From: Favolaschia claudopus
Taxonomy: Eukaryota > Basidiomycota > Agaricomycetes > Agaricales > Mycenaceae
Direction: 5' to 3'
Length of the DNA: 64,000 nucleotides
NCBI GenBank assembly: GCA_037176885.1
Contig: JAWWNJ010000181.1
Coordinates: 186,001 to 250,000 of the forward strand
Shown here: positions 45,967-56,989 of the stretch, piece after piece
Layout of the letters: every line of letters begins with the position of its first letter
How positions within the stretch are numbered: position 1 is the stretch's first letter
The notes under the pieces: model-generated
The model's database searches: none
Told to the model about the DNA's origin: nothing
What the model saw: the letters and a program-made list of their open reading frames with translations, nothing else
Position numbers and translations under genes: made by a program

Positions 45967-46422
45967 TCATTTACCACATTCATCAGTGCAAGTTAGCACT
46001 GACCTGAAGGTGCCTAAGACATTACCGGCCGGCCAGTACTCGCAGACATGGTATTGGGCGATCTGTGGTACAGGTACATGGTTGAGATGACAAATGTCGC
46101 CAATAGAACTGGAGCTTACTCCATATCCTGGGAATATCACGCCTGCCGGACATGCATACACGCTGCATCCTACATTGGTTTTCAATTAAGGAGGCAAAAG
46201 TAACTGAAAAAATCACACCAAGGTCCGTAGTATCTTTCCACAGCACCTGGGTCCAATGAGATGGCTGGGGATTCATAGGGTCATAGCTCCCTAATGACAA
46301 GTCAGCGCAAATCAATGTGAAAGATAAGTACGTTCCTCTCTCAAGATTCCAATAGCGCGCACGGCATCCGACACCGAAAACGCCCCTGTTCTAGCCGCAA
46401 GATTCTCTTCAAACACGTTCAT
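45967..46422 (-). pseudogene. CAP/SCP/PR-1 family secreted protein, 5'-truncated
   Basis: CAP-superfamily proteins are usually secreted; fungal members bind sterols or act at the cell surface. Four exons can be joined on the minus strand: 46422-46332, 46290-46219, 46169-46120 and 46062 to about 45967, with 41-, 49- and 57-bp GT-AG introns that keep phase. The product reads ENLAARTGAFSVSDAV, then SYDPMNPQPSHWTQVLWKD (the CAP HxxQ-type signature), CSVYACPAGVIFPGYG and YHVCEYWPAGNVLG. The last exon may end at a donor TTCAG|GTCAGT or read through to 45967. The signal peptide and first part of the domain are missing, replaced by the repeat-bearing sequence above 46475, so this is probably a broken copy. 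Confidence 0.82.
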
Positions 46423-46889
46423 CTAAACATTTAATTTTGTTTGTAAGGGGCTTGCACCACCCAGGGGGCCAAGGGTTCCATTGGAGTGGCGATTAGTGCA
46501 CTTTGAAGACCAGTCCCTCGCCGAGCTAGCAAGAGTCGAATTCCATTGCAGCGGAGGCACGCCCAGGGTCGATCTTTCTTCATTGTGTGCATCGAAGCAT
46601 TTTCAACACATTTTACACCGCCTACTGCTTCGCAGGATATTTTCCACAGCCGAGGAGATCACGCAGAAAAATGTGCCCACCCTGAAAAAAAAAATGCACA
46701 CCTCAACGACCGAAAAAAACACACCCGAGAGAAGATGGAAAGGTGACAGAGGTGACGCCAAGGGGCGACCAGTAAAAATAATATTAAATTCCACCGGTAC
46801 TGTGGTCTATTGTTTGGTCTTTGATGGGGGACCTCCGTCCCGGAAATCGACACCCCGGGTTCTATGTCGGAAAAATCCTAGGCTCGAAT

Positions 46890-46985
46890 CCAGCCTGTGT
46901 ATGGAAGCAAGCTTGTCGATACACAGGCTGGTCGATCTGAGTTTGAATTGCCACGTCACACCGAGTTACCAAAAAAGGTTATTCC
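46890..46985. repeat. Left arm of a 1.15-kb inverted-repeat pair, with terminal hairpin
   Basis: A perfect 13-bp hairpin (CCAGCCTGTGTAT / ATACACAGGCTGG) is followed by GTCGATCTGAGTTTGAA and ACCAAAAAAGGTTATT. The inverted partner is at 47950-48040. Confidence 0.75.
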
Positions 46986-47135
46986 ACTAGTTCCTCGCAG
47001 CAGCACATTTTCGATGAAATTTCTTTAATTCAACAACACAATGAGCATTTCTGAGTGTTATTGTGCCCACCTGAGCTTGAACCAAGCTGAGATTGTGCCG
47101 TGGGCAGGAGTTCTGAACACATTCCACAGTCGCAC

Positions 47136-47156
47136 TCAATCAATCAATCAATCAAT
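47136..47156. repeat. (TCAA)n microsatellite
   Basis: Five TCAA units in a row. Confidence 0.85.
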
Positions 47157-47949
47157 ATTCCATTATCCTCACTGCGGGCCATTTATCGGCCCATGTCGGA
47201 GTCTAGCAGTACATTGACTGTATCACTAATTGGTAATCATTCGGCTGCCCTTGATCCTTCAAACTCTCTGCCAAGGGTGTGCCGGCCCGTCAAGCCGAGA
47301 CCTAGGGCAGGGAGGGTGGTTCGACCCGGGAGGGTCAGAAAAAAAAATAATTGATTATTTTTTGGGGGGTGGAATATGGTTCTGGGCGCTCAGATACACC
47401 TAGAAATCACTGTTATCGTTGTTTCCAGTCGAAATATCCCGGTCAAGAACGTTCCAATCGCTCTTTTCGTGTTTCACCGGCAGTCCATCCTATTTGGGAC
47501 GATCAACTTTGGCTGTATTTGATATCAGAGGCAACAGAGGATACAATGCATGTGCCTCTTTGCTGGGTTGTAATAAATATTTGGTGATTAATTCATCACA
47601 TACCACCTCTAATAAGGTAACTTAGTTGTCTTGGGTTCATATTTTCAGTCAAGTTTTAGTCATGCACTTCGGCACGATGGTATCACGTGAATAATTACTC
47701 GATTTGGGCAGTACGTAATGCTTACGTGGTAGGGTGGTTCAGCCAAAAGGTCGGTTTGAGAAAAAACGGCCATAGGTATTTTTTTTTGGTTTCCGCACAC
47801 CCTTGCTCTCTGCAATGATTCCCGCAACGAGGGGCTGTGTTTCTCCAAACGGGGTTGTCGGTGGCGCACTACCGCTTGGCGTGAGTGACACGATCGTATG
47901 GCGATCACGTGCCAGTCGCACCACGTGATGCCACGTATCCACTGTACGA

Positions 47950-48040
47950 AATAACCTTTTTTGGTAAGTTGGTGTGACATGGGATTTCAAACTCAGATCG
48001 ACCGGTCTGTCTATCGACAGCTTGCTCCATAGACAGACGG
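47950..48040. repeat. Right arm of the inverted-repeat pair, with terminal hairpin
   Basis: Reverse complement of the left arm: AATAACCTTTTTTGGTAA and TTTCAAACTCAGATCGACC, then its own hairpin CCGGTCTGTCTAT / ATAGACAGACGG. The interior 46986-47949 has no recognised gene. Confidence 0.75.
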
Positions 48041-48049
48041 TCACCGGTC

Positions 48050-49290
48050 TAGAAAAATCCTGAACTGCTCATACCGGCTCGTAAGCCAGTACAAGCCGCC
48101 ATAAGCCGATAATCAATAAGGGGATTATAGCGCATAGGTGTAGACCATTCAAGCGCATATAATCCACCCTTGGGATTATGGGGGATTAAGGCTCATATAC
48201 TGTAGCCTTGTGTATGGGTGAAACCGACTTTCGAGCGTGACCTGACACGCAAGGCCTGAAACCAGAAACGACCTGGGAGTTACGCGTGACACCTAAAAAA
48301 CTTTGAAACGGCTGCAAGAAACAGTTTCAAGATAATGGCTAGAAACGACAGTTCTCGAGGTAAATATTGATTTCAAGCTTACAATGACTGCCAGGACCTT
48401 CTTATCTGGGTAAAAATTAACTTGAAACCAGGATTCAAAGGCAAATTTGTCAGTCCCGACCGTCCCACTGTCAAATACAGGTCAGCAATTCAGCCAGAAG
48501 AAAATTCGAACAGCAAAAAATAAATTCAGCAGCAAAATTGGTTTTTTGTCATTAGAGGGTTTGCGATGAGCCATTGGAGCCATTGAATGGCTGACAATTT
48601 CCCGATTAGGAAACTTTGATGGCCCAAACATTGATGTCGAATTACAGAAGAGCCGCCTGGAATGAAGTTTGGATGCTGAGACCTGGGTTAGCCTTTGTCG
48701 ATGCGCCGGAATCTCGACTTTTGTGTAGCCATTAGCCATCCAATGGCTGCATCGCAAACTCGCTATTTCTGTGTCACGCGTTGCAGCATTGCGATGCGAG
48801 GGCGACGACGAAGAAGGAGCAGGCGAAGCACAGACAAGGTGGGAAGAGGCGTGAGAGGCGTTCCGCAGCACCTCATCGTATTTGTGTGAGGTAGTTGTGG
48901 AGCCCGTGTGAATGCTGTCGTAAATGCTTCGGCAATCTCGGCACAGAGCTGGGGGAACATGAAGTTGATACAGAGGCTTTTTAAGCTTTTGGCTGATGCA
49001 CCGATTATAACGGCTGGTCGCGGATCACAATCCCCCGCTGGGCGGCTTGCAACAAGCTTGCAATCCCTTGAAAGCCGTGATAAGGTCGGAAGCCGGCTTA
49101 ATCCGTTGTAAGCGAAACAGGTTTTTTCCGACATACTATTGTGCCCAATGGGTATGAATTCTCCCATTGGGTCTGAATTCACGATTTCCTGCTCCGTCCC
49201 TTTACTTTTTGCCCCCGGCATTTTCCGGCATGTATTCTAGTAGTAGTAATGCATAATTCTACCAAAGGGCTTGAGGATTCGTGAAGAGGA
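48050..49290. other. No confident gene
   Basis: A minus-strand frame at 49221-48763 (152 aa, MPGAKSKGTEQEIVNSD) and an adjoining Ser-rich frame at 48871-48482 are open but unlike any family I know. Confidence 0.3.
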
Positions 49291-49295
49291 AGGTA

Positions 49296-49665
49296 CAGTT
49301 GCGGCAAGATCAAATTACTTACCAAATAAGGAAATTTCCATCAGAACTGCAGAAAAACCATCCATACGCAGGCTGGGATGGCACAAAAGGCCTGTAATGC
49401 TTTGATTGAATACATCTAGGCACAAAAACCAACCAAATTCATCATACTTCTGACTGATTTTGGCTGCACTTTGATACACAAACTTGGCGGCTTTCCAGCC
49501 AAAATCAATGCAAAGACACGGATTTTTTTACACCAGGCGTACAAGATGGAGTCTCTCAGTATTTTTCTCCACTTACTGCATGAAACAACCATTCATCTGG
49601 GTGCAAAAGGAGGGGATTGATGAGAATTTCCATATTTGGTAAGTAATCTGATTTTGCCGCAACTG
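49296..49665. mobile_element. 370-bp TA-flanked MITE (family E, second copy)
   Basis: Starts CAGTTGCGGCAAGATCAAAT and ends TTTTGCCGCAACTG, with TA at 49294-49295 and 49666-49667. It shares GATGAGAATTTCCAT near the right end with the copy at 35129-35508, though the interior differs. Confidence 0.92.
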
Positions 49666-50068
49666 TATTACAGCTGTTTGCAAAGCTAATGGCACTTTCG
49701 ATGATTTTATAAATAAAGAACAACTTGAACACCCGAACTTACTTTGCCTGTTTCACACTCAATTCTTGCTCGATTCACATGTTTGTAGGCTCAATTTGAA
49801 GCGCATCAACGGGGCTTTCATCCCATATCAAAGTTGCCCTCTAACTCCAAAATTTCGCGATTTCAACTGATCGGCGTTGATACGAAGACTGAAACTGACA
49901 CAACTTACAAAAATCCTGGAACTCGTGTAGGCACTACTAGAGCATATAACAAGTAGGTATTGAGTATAATTATGGGTACTTTTCGTATGAGAGGAAGTGC
50001 GATGAACGACACAAAATTTTGATCCCAAATGTCACGTTTCGGGATCCTTGGTGAACGGATGTCACACG

Positions 50069-50788
50069 TCACCTCGAATCCTCATCCTCCACGACCGGTA
50101 GCTTCGGTTTCTTGCCCAATTTCGGCTTTGGGGGAAGGTCCTTCTTCTTCACGCCGGTTTCCTGCAGCTTAGAGCATTCCGCCACCCAGTTCTCAACAGC
50201 AGCAGCGTGCTGGCGCTTCATCTCAGCCCATTCCAGCCCAATCTCTGCTCGCAACTCTTTCCTTCGCTCCCGCTCGACCCGCTTCTTCTCCTTCCCCGCT
50301 TCCTTCGCCTTCTTCCCCTCGCTGATCTCATTCACCTTGGCAACAAACTCGGCTGATGAGAGGCACTGAGCTTTGCCTTGAAAAAGCTTTGCTCGCTCCG
50401 TCACTTGTTTCTCCTCCTGCAATCGCAGTGCCTGGTTCATCTTCTTCAACCCCATGGCATACTGCTCTATCTGTCGATGGATGAATGGGAAGCCTCAATC
50501 CGCGGATTCACGCATGAACTGGACGAGTGCCCACTCCGTGACGATGGGGACCTTTTGCTTCTTTTGATTGGCTTGTCGAATACTCTGTCCACCATGTACT
50601 CGTCGAGATAGTGTCATGTAAGGAATCCCGTATTTGAAAGAGATATCAGAGACAGTTTTGGGCTTGCCTAAGATGGCGGGCTTGACGCGCTCCCTGTCCC
50701 ACTCCTGCACCGCCGCCGCTATATTTGCCTCCTTCTTTCGACTGGCCTCCTGGGCTTTGACCCGATCGGACTTTGCGCGGTACACCAT
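50069..50788 (-). pseudogene. Pogo/CENP-B-type transposase remnant lacking the DDE domain
   Basis: Starts MVYRAKSDRVKAQEASRKKE; an HTH_psq-like DNA-binding region reads VSDISFKYGIPYMTLSRR and GGQSIRQANQKKQKV. An in-frame TGA at 50495 follows RESAD, where relatives have Arg (a CGA to TGA change would explain it). After the stop the frame resumes GFPFIHRQIEQYAM and passes directly into a basic coiled-coil tail (SEGKKAKEAGKEKKRVERER, ending LPPKPKLGKKPKLP). In relatives that tail lies after a catalytic domain of about 200-300 residues; here it is missing, so this is an internally deleted, non-functional copy. Confidence 0.75.
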
Positions 50789-50846
50789 GAGAACTGGACA
50801 GTAGGGATTGGCTAGAGAAGACGGAGAGAGGTGATGGACAGACGCG

Positions 50847-51371
50847 TCAACAAACACCTGTCACGCTTCCACGTGCATGATCTTGTCCATTTCCTTTCGG
50901 CCGCATCTTTTGTCCGATCCTCTCACACATGCGGAAGGAAACATACCTAAGATCAAGGCCTTTATGCCGGAATTTGTTTTGAGACGAAAAGTGCCCCCAT
51001 TGAAGTAGGATCACGGAGAAGAAAGTCGGTGATTCCTTGATTTGTCGCGTATTGACACAAAACTTGGCCTCAAACGATACTTGTCTCTTTTTTGCATTCA
51101 GAATTAATACAGTAGGTAGGGCTAGCATAGATAATGATATTCTAATACAAGGGACAAGCCTCCGGTGAAGAGGTGTGGTGAAAAAAAAATAATCACCAAG
51201 GAACACTCCTTCCCCATTGAGCCGTACTACACTGTACTCGTTTCTTGTCAGAATGACTTTGACCCTGGTGATTATGGAAGCCAGAACATAGGCAAGGAGT
51301 TCTGCGATTTCAAAATGCAAGGCAAGGGCCAACCGCTTTCGTGAAAATGAAATTACATACCCTAGCATCAT
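50847..51371 (-). CDS. Open frame of 174 aa, unrecognised
   Basis: Long uninterrupted frame (MMLGYVISFSRKRLALALHF) upstream of the pogo-like remnant on the same strand. It has no recognisable domain and mixed hydrophobic/basic composition; it may be chance. Confidence 0.2.
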   Translation of the reverse strand: MMLGYVISFSRKRLALALHFEIAELLAYVLASIITRVKVILTRNEYSVVRLNGEGVFLGDYFFFTTPLHRRLVPCIRISLSMLALPTVLILNAKKRQVSFEAKFCVNTRQIKESPTFFSVILLQWGHFSSQNKFRHKGLDLRYVSFRMCERIGQKMRPKGNGQDHARGSVTGVC

Positions 51372-51747
51372 TCTCAGTGCCGAGCTGTTTGATTCATATA
51401 TTTTCGAAAGGTGAGAAAGCAGATCAACTCTGACCTAAAACCTCGTTATATAATTTTTTACAGCACCAGAATATCTTGAAAACTGAGTGAGAACGGAGCG
51501 GAACCACTTTCCAGTCAGACTGTGTATACTCGGCATGATGCGATCAATACGGCAAGTCCGGCCGGCCTTTTGCCGAGGGTGTGGAAGCGCCGCCTAATCG
51601 CCTCAAAACAAGCAATCAACTGAGTGGATTGGACGAGAATTGAGGGAGATATGAGCAGTTCAAGACAGTATGTTTAAAATGCTTTCTTTACATAAAAAAA
51701 CAAGAAGTGCCATTAACTTTGCAAACAGCTGTAAAATACGGTTACCG

Positions 51748-51939
51748 GGTCTACTTATGTTGACATCAAGCTCACACAGCCACCGATGGCAAACCACACT
51801 TTCGACCATCTAGAGTTGATGACGGGCATGGCCACTACCGTAAATGACAGCTTTGTACTTGTTTGTCCCCAGTCAAACTCCTTCTGCATCACTTCACGTG
51901 CACAGCTGATTTATGATCATACAATGATAACTTACATTA
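51748..51939 (+). repeat. 192-bp sequence with an identical inverted copy at 58830-59021
   Basis: Every base I compared matches the reverse complement of 58830-59021. It contains an open frame starting MANHTFDHLELMTGMAT (from 51786). The right edge coincides with the TA flank of the family H MITE. Confidence 0.85.
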
Positions 51940-52542
51940 AGATAGAGAGCGTGGGATCCCCGCACCCTTATGTCAGCATCACACTGTGACATTGTCACGC
52001 TCGACGTCGAGGGCTTATAGCACGATGCTAAGGTCCAGATTGGGAATTTTGCCCAATACAAGTCTTAGATAGAGGTTCAATGAAGGGTTCCTATTGGGCA
52101 GAGTTGCCAAAATGTCCCTTGGTCTCTTGCTATATGACCCACAAAAAAATTCAGACCACTTTTTTTCTGAGTGTTTCTATGTGGTTTTCTCACTAAATGG
52201 GACACTTTTCAAAAATTTCGGAGGAAAATTTGGCCAGCACAGCCACAGGATAGTCATCTCGGCATGCTTCGGCAGCTCGCTTAAGGGTGGGACCTGTCAA
52301 ACCTTTGCGGCACAATGAGTGACAGAACCTCCTTGCAGTGTGGAAGGTGCTTTTCAAAGCAAAAAAACCAAAATTTCAGAGCCGAAACAGCGAAAATGTC
52401 TTCTAAGTCTGTAGATCAGCCCTTCCGCAGGCCGGAAAGAGCACAATTTTTTTTGTGCGACTGGGGATTTGGCCGTGGGAACGATTAATAAGCGTTACAT
52501 AACGTGCTTAAGTAAGGTGCGGGGATCCCACGCCCTCTATCT
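51940..52542. mobile_element. 603-bp TA-flanked MITE (family H)
   Basis: Left AGATAGAGAGCGTGGGATCC and right GGATCCCACGCCCTCTATCT; TA at 51938-51939 and 52543-52544. The phrase GATCCCCGCACCCTTAT is shared with termini at 62323 and 63582. Confidence 0.88.
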
Positions 52543-52544
52543 TA

Positions 52545-53050
52545 TCCAACGCATGTTTCACATCGGCAATCACGGCAGCGTGGCATTCAGGCAACGGATC
52601 AGGTTGCTGGGTCTGATAATCGTTAAACTGATGAGTAAAGTTATGGGCAAGATATACGAACTAAATTGTCATAGAAAGCGATGCACAGATCAAACACATC
52701 ATCGTGCGCAGAGGTTATCAAGACGTCGGCAGTATCCAAGCTCTGGACATGAACAGAACGCTCACTGCAGGAAGACATCGGGAGAGAGCGGTGCATGTCA
52801 CGTGCGCATACGTGTTAAGGCGAGTGCAGCGAGCGTCGCCGCGGAGATCTCACGGTTTGACAGAAAGTCACGGGGTGAGTTCCCTTTCCTGGAGCTGAGG
52901 CTGTGCCGTCCTCTTTTAAAGTATAGGATAGGATACGGCCTACAGCAGGGGGAGCTTGGCAGGCTCCTACCCAACCGCACGTTACGAGGTTGGGGGAGTC
53001 ACTGCAGCGGGGATGCACTGTGGATTGAGTGTGAGTAATATGTTTTATCA
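52545..53050. other. No recognised gene
   Basis: Open plus-strand frame without recognisable features. Confidence 0.35.
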
Positions 53051-53054
53051 CATA

Positions 53055-54186
53055 CTCGGTATTGACAAAAGTAACCGTTAATCCGACGATTGCTTCGCGA
53101 CCACGTGATATTTCTCCAAGACTTCGAGTTTGAAAAATACGTCGGGATATTCCTTAAACCTACACAAGTTGTTGTGGGCAACCTCTGTTCCTGACGCTCT
53201 TTAGAGCCAGCGCAAGTTTGGCAATAGCTTGAAATTCACGTGTGTCTTTCAACTTCTGGTCACTGTTCAACGGAAATCTTAGCAACTGCCCTTCCAGACC
53301 ACTTTCGACTACCTCTAGTTTGCACATGTGATCTATTCAAATGTTTTTGCACACTTGCTTTGGCTAGTAAGGGTGGTAAACAAGCCTACAATCTGAAAAC
53401 TCTTCGGCCCCTTACTTGACCAAACATGTGGAATTACGGAAGCCATGGAGGCCTACTCTGGGATAAAAGTATATTGAATGTGTAGGTGATAGGGTTCAGC
53501 ACTGTGATGGACTAGAAATTAACCAAGACTGTAGCTAAATTCTTTGCTCTTAGCATCTTTGAACGGCCACGCAATATTTGGGTCCGTGCAGGAGGGATGG
53601 TTGAAATTGAACCAGTCCAATGTTGACAAGAAATTGATGCAATCAGAAATTTTGAGCAGTGAGGAGCTAAACAGTGCAAAACAGCTGCAAATTAGAATCC
53701 GCCGAGAAATAAGTTGTGCTTGATGGATTGGTTCAGGCCTTTGTCCGATGCCGTTTAAAACATGCAGGAGAACATCCTGATGCACTTTAACTTATTACAT
53801 ACTGTTGGACTTAGCAACTAACCACTAACCCAAGCGCATGGGTAGGTGGTTAGTTGCTAAGTCCAACAAAACACCAACCCTATGAGGTGGCGCGAGTGAG
53901 CACGAGTTCGAGCCCCGGCGGTCGCCATTTAGCCACCGCTACGGTCGGGCCGGCCCTCGCCCTGGGATTGACTGGATTAGAACAGCCCTACCGGCGCTTG
54001 GTAGTGGGGGTCTTCAGCCCGCCATGGACATTGTTTCCGGGTCTCACCCGGGGTTGGTGTTTTGTTGGACTTAGCAACTAACCACTAACCCAAGCGCATG
54101 GGTTAGTGGTTAGTTGCTAAGTCCAACACATACTGCAATATTCGGACCATACGAGTCGATTCACGGTTACTTTTGTCAATACCGAG
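53055..54186. mobile_element. 1.13-kb TA-flanked TIR element (family K) carrying a nested element
   Basis: Left CTCGGTATTGACAAAAGTAA and right TTACTTTTGTCAATACCGAG; TA at 53053-53054 and 54187-54188. Related left ends lie at 33996 and 58334. The nested 326-bp element occupies 53803-54128. No transposase frame. Confidence 0.88.
53803..54128. mobile_element. 326-bp element with two 66-bp palindromic terminal repeats (TG...CA) and 5-bp TSD
   Basis: 53803-53868 and 54063-54128 are nearly identical 66-bp repeats, each a self-complementary hairpin beginning TGTTGGACTTAGCAAC and ending GTTGCTAAGTCCAACA. The second is perfectly palindromic to its centre; the first has one imperfection (GGTAGG for GGTTAG). 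CATAC flanks both sides (53798-53802, 54129-54133). The 194-bp interior is itself bounded by AAAACACCAACCC and GGGTTGGTGTTTT and contains GAGTTCGAGCCCC, which resembles a tRNA box B. TG...CA termini and a 5-bp TSD are retrotransposon-like (TRIM-like), but the palindromic repeats are not typical of LTRs. Confidence 0.85.
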
Positions 54187-54189
54187 TAC

Positions 54190-55530
54190 ATGATCGGAAC
54201 TGTCAAATGTAACCGCAATGCCCCCAACCTCTCCACGGCGGCTGGCGTTTAACAACTGTAAACAACGATGGTTGATGACAATCGATCAACCTGCCGGCGG
54301 GAAAGAGACTGGAAGATAATCACCAGTCGCTAGTACGGTTTGGCGTTTTACCCGGCGGTTGTTTTAGAAAAATTTCGAGGTATTGATTGCAGTGACCGTT
54401 CGAAGGGATAAGGCCATAGTGCTATAGCCCGATAGCAGGGCTATAATCAAGCCGCTAGCAATCCTCGGACAGTGTTAAGTCAAAACGCCGGGTATACGTA
54501 CTACATACTGTAGCACCCGGTGATTATATTCCAGCCGCTTAGCTTGCGCTTAGCCATAGGGCTGCGATCGACTGTCATCGAAGTCCGTCTTCCGGCGAGC
54601 GGCTGGTTCCCTATATATCACCACCATTCTGAAGGGAGCTTGACAGGAGCTCAGGGGTCCCCGCCCGTCTTCTCTCTCTAGCATATCACCTCTGTGGTCG
54701 TCGTCGTTGCTCTCGCGGCGCTCCGCGCCGCGCTCCGCGCCGCGCTCGCTCCTCCTCCTCCCGCTTTGTCTACGTTTATAGAGCAAGCGAGCGTCTTTCG
54801 AAGTTCCCGCCCGTTCGCCATATCGACTACGCCAACTCGCCGGCCGCCAGCTCCCCGCCAACTCGCTAACTCGAATCTCGAACCTTTCGAACAACATCCC
54901 CCGGTACAGCACTCGAGTCTACCCCCAGCTCAATCCCTTTTGCTTTCGTATCTCAATCGTCTCGCCTGGCCCGCCCGCTACGATATCTGTGATGAAAGTG
55001 TATTAACAGGGGTTGTATATGCTCAGGGAATGTGCTAGGATCAGGGAAATCTTAGGTGCGCCGCTGTCTCTGACTCGGTCCCCTTCTTCCTTCCCTCCTC
55101 GTAGCTCTCACAGTCTAATTCTCGACATCAAAGTCCCATATCTGACAGTTTGATTTTGCACAAACCCTATACTGGCCTCTCGCCATGTTCAAGCTGAATC
55201 GAACTTTTGGACTCGCCAACAGAAATCCTCGGCTTCAACCTTACCAGATTCAAGGATAAAGACAAGATAAAGCCATTCAATTTCCAGCAGACTTAGTTCA
55301 ATCTTTGCTTGGTTGGATATCCTTTGGAGAAGTTTCAATATGTTTGGTTTTGGCTTGATGAGTCCTGGACTGCTTGTTGCCTATGTTGGTTAACAAAAAT
55401 AACTGTGTGTTCATTTCAACATCGTCCTAAGCACAGAGGCTCGTCATAAGCACAGAAGCCCAAAACCACTCGAATATCATGAGCCTTGCCACCATCCACA
55501 ACCTCAAAAATTACCCCTGGAAGCCTTCAT
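54190..55530. other. No confident gene; GC-rich short tandem segment
   Basis: 54714-54745 holds tandem GCGCTCCGCGCC-like units. Frames in both directions around it are low-complexity. The sequence 55060-55480 has no recognised content. Confidence 0.4.
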
Positions 55531-55531
55531 T

Positions 55532-56166
55532 CCCAGCGAAAAGTCCATCTTGGGATATCTTGGGAAATCTTGGGATATCTTGCCTCCTCATAGATATTTT
55601 TATCCTCATCTTGGATCCTCTTGAGACGTCTCAAAATCATGTTTTCGTATCGCAAAATTTATGGGTTCATAAATTTTTTCAAAGACCAGAGAAAATCAAA
55701 AACAGCAAGTAGACTAGGATGGAAAACGACTTGGGACGAACCAAGAGTCGCGAAAGCCAGAAACGCGCATTTAAAATTTCGAGGCCTAACCAATAGAATA
55801 AAACAAGCCGCCATCTGCGTCCGAGAAGCCGAGAGGCGACCTAGGGCAGCCGGCCGTCCAACAATCTCAAGGTTCTTTGGTTGAATGGTTGTGATTGTGG
55901 TACAGTGAAGATTTCTTCGTCTCCTGGTTCGTGTGCGTTCAATCCCGCGCAGAAACCAATCTTTTTCGCTTCAACTGCGTCAGAAATCACAGTGAAAACC
56001 AAAAATTTCGACCGAAATCAGAAACCAAGATCTCCCAGGATATCCCAAGATATATGGCGGGATTTCTCTTGGGATATCTTGGGATATCTTGGATTCTGAT
56101 AAAATGCGCACATCTCAAGATATCCCAAGATTTCCCAAGATATCCCAAGATGGACTTTTCGCTGGG
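55532..56166. mobile_element. 635-bp TIR element with 7-bp TSD and ATCTTGGGAT repeats
   Basis: The TIRs are about 50 bp, starting CCCAGCGAAAAGTCCATC and made largely of repeated ATCTTGGGATATCTTGGGA words; CTTCATT flanks both sides (55525-55531, 56167-56173). A further inverted cluster of the same word lies inside at about 56036-56092. Confidence 0.85.
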
Positions 56167-56174
56167 CTTCATTC

Positions 56175-56985
56175 ACCAACCAAAATTACAATAGTGGCGG
56201 ATTTCGGCTCCTAACTTACAGTGGGTTTTTCGGAAAATCAAAACTGAAACTGAAATTGAAACTCACCAGGTCTACTATTGAAAAACATAAGTACGAGTTT
56301 TGCCGCGCAACGCGACGGCCCTCTTACCCCAAGTTGGAATGGTAGATAAATAAATAGAGGCACGACTCGGAGCACTGTCCTTGTACATATTTGCCATTTG
56401 GGCACTTCGCGTCGTCTTTCAATCCATTCCGAGCCGATCGCGGCTCTTTTCTTGGCTACCTCACACCTGCGAACAACGGGACAAAGGCAATTAGAATCAC
56501 CTATGTATTGATTTTTACGAAGTACATCAGAGTATGTCAGCATATCTCACGCCAGATATAGTAATTTCCCACGAAACACGTGATTTCGGGCTGCCGTTAT
56601 CTCTGTCCAGGGGCATACTCTGCGAAAAGGCATACCGAGTACATACACGATTAGTAGGCGTTCGGGCGGAGCCCCGGTCGAGCGCCTATTGCGCTAATGA
56701 ACGCCTATCCGAATTTACCGCCGGATGCGAAGCGGGCAAACTGTCGTTATTTGTCGGCCATCAACGATGTCGTATGTTTGTTTTCGTGAGTCAACCTCTC
56801 TTCCTCCCACACCCTTCTCCCTCTCATCCTGACTCTTCCACCGATGAACACAACGACTGCTCTGTTCCTCGACACCGCTGAAGACGACGAGATCAACGAG
56901 GGAGGGGATACTGTCCGCCGCACTGTGAGCGTGTTTGTGGCTGGGAGTTTGAATTTCTTCCGTCGCTGAAGTTTCCGCAGCGCAG
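56175..56985. other. No recognised gene
   Basis: A palindromic GGCGTTCG...CGAGCGCC cluster (56658-56710) resembles one at 57940-58035. No supported frame. Confidence 0.4.
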
Positions 56986-56989
56986 ATTA

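Noticed and set aside
46855..46900. tRNA-like GGCTCGAATCC
   Set aside because: No pairing acceptor, D or anticodon arms upstream; it overlaps the hairpin terminus of a repeat.
53869..53935. tRNA gene or SINE head around GAGTTCGAGCCCC
   Set aside because: A box-B-like motif is present, but the box-A candidate is too close and no acceptor stem or cloverleaf can be drawn; retained only as a note on the palindromic-repeat element.
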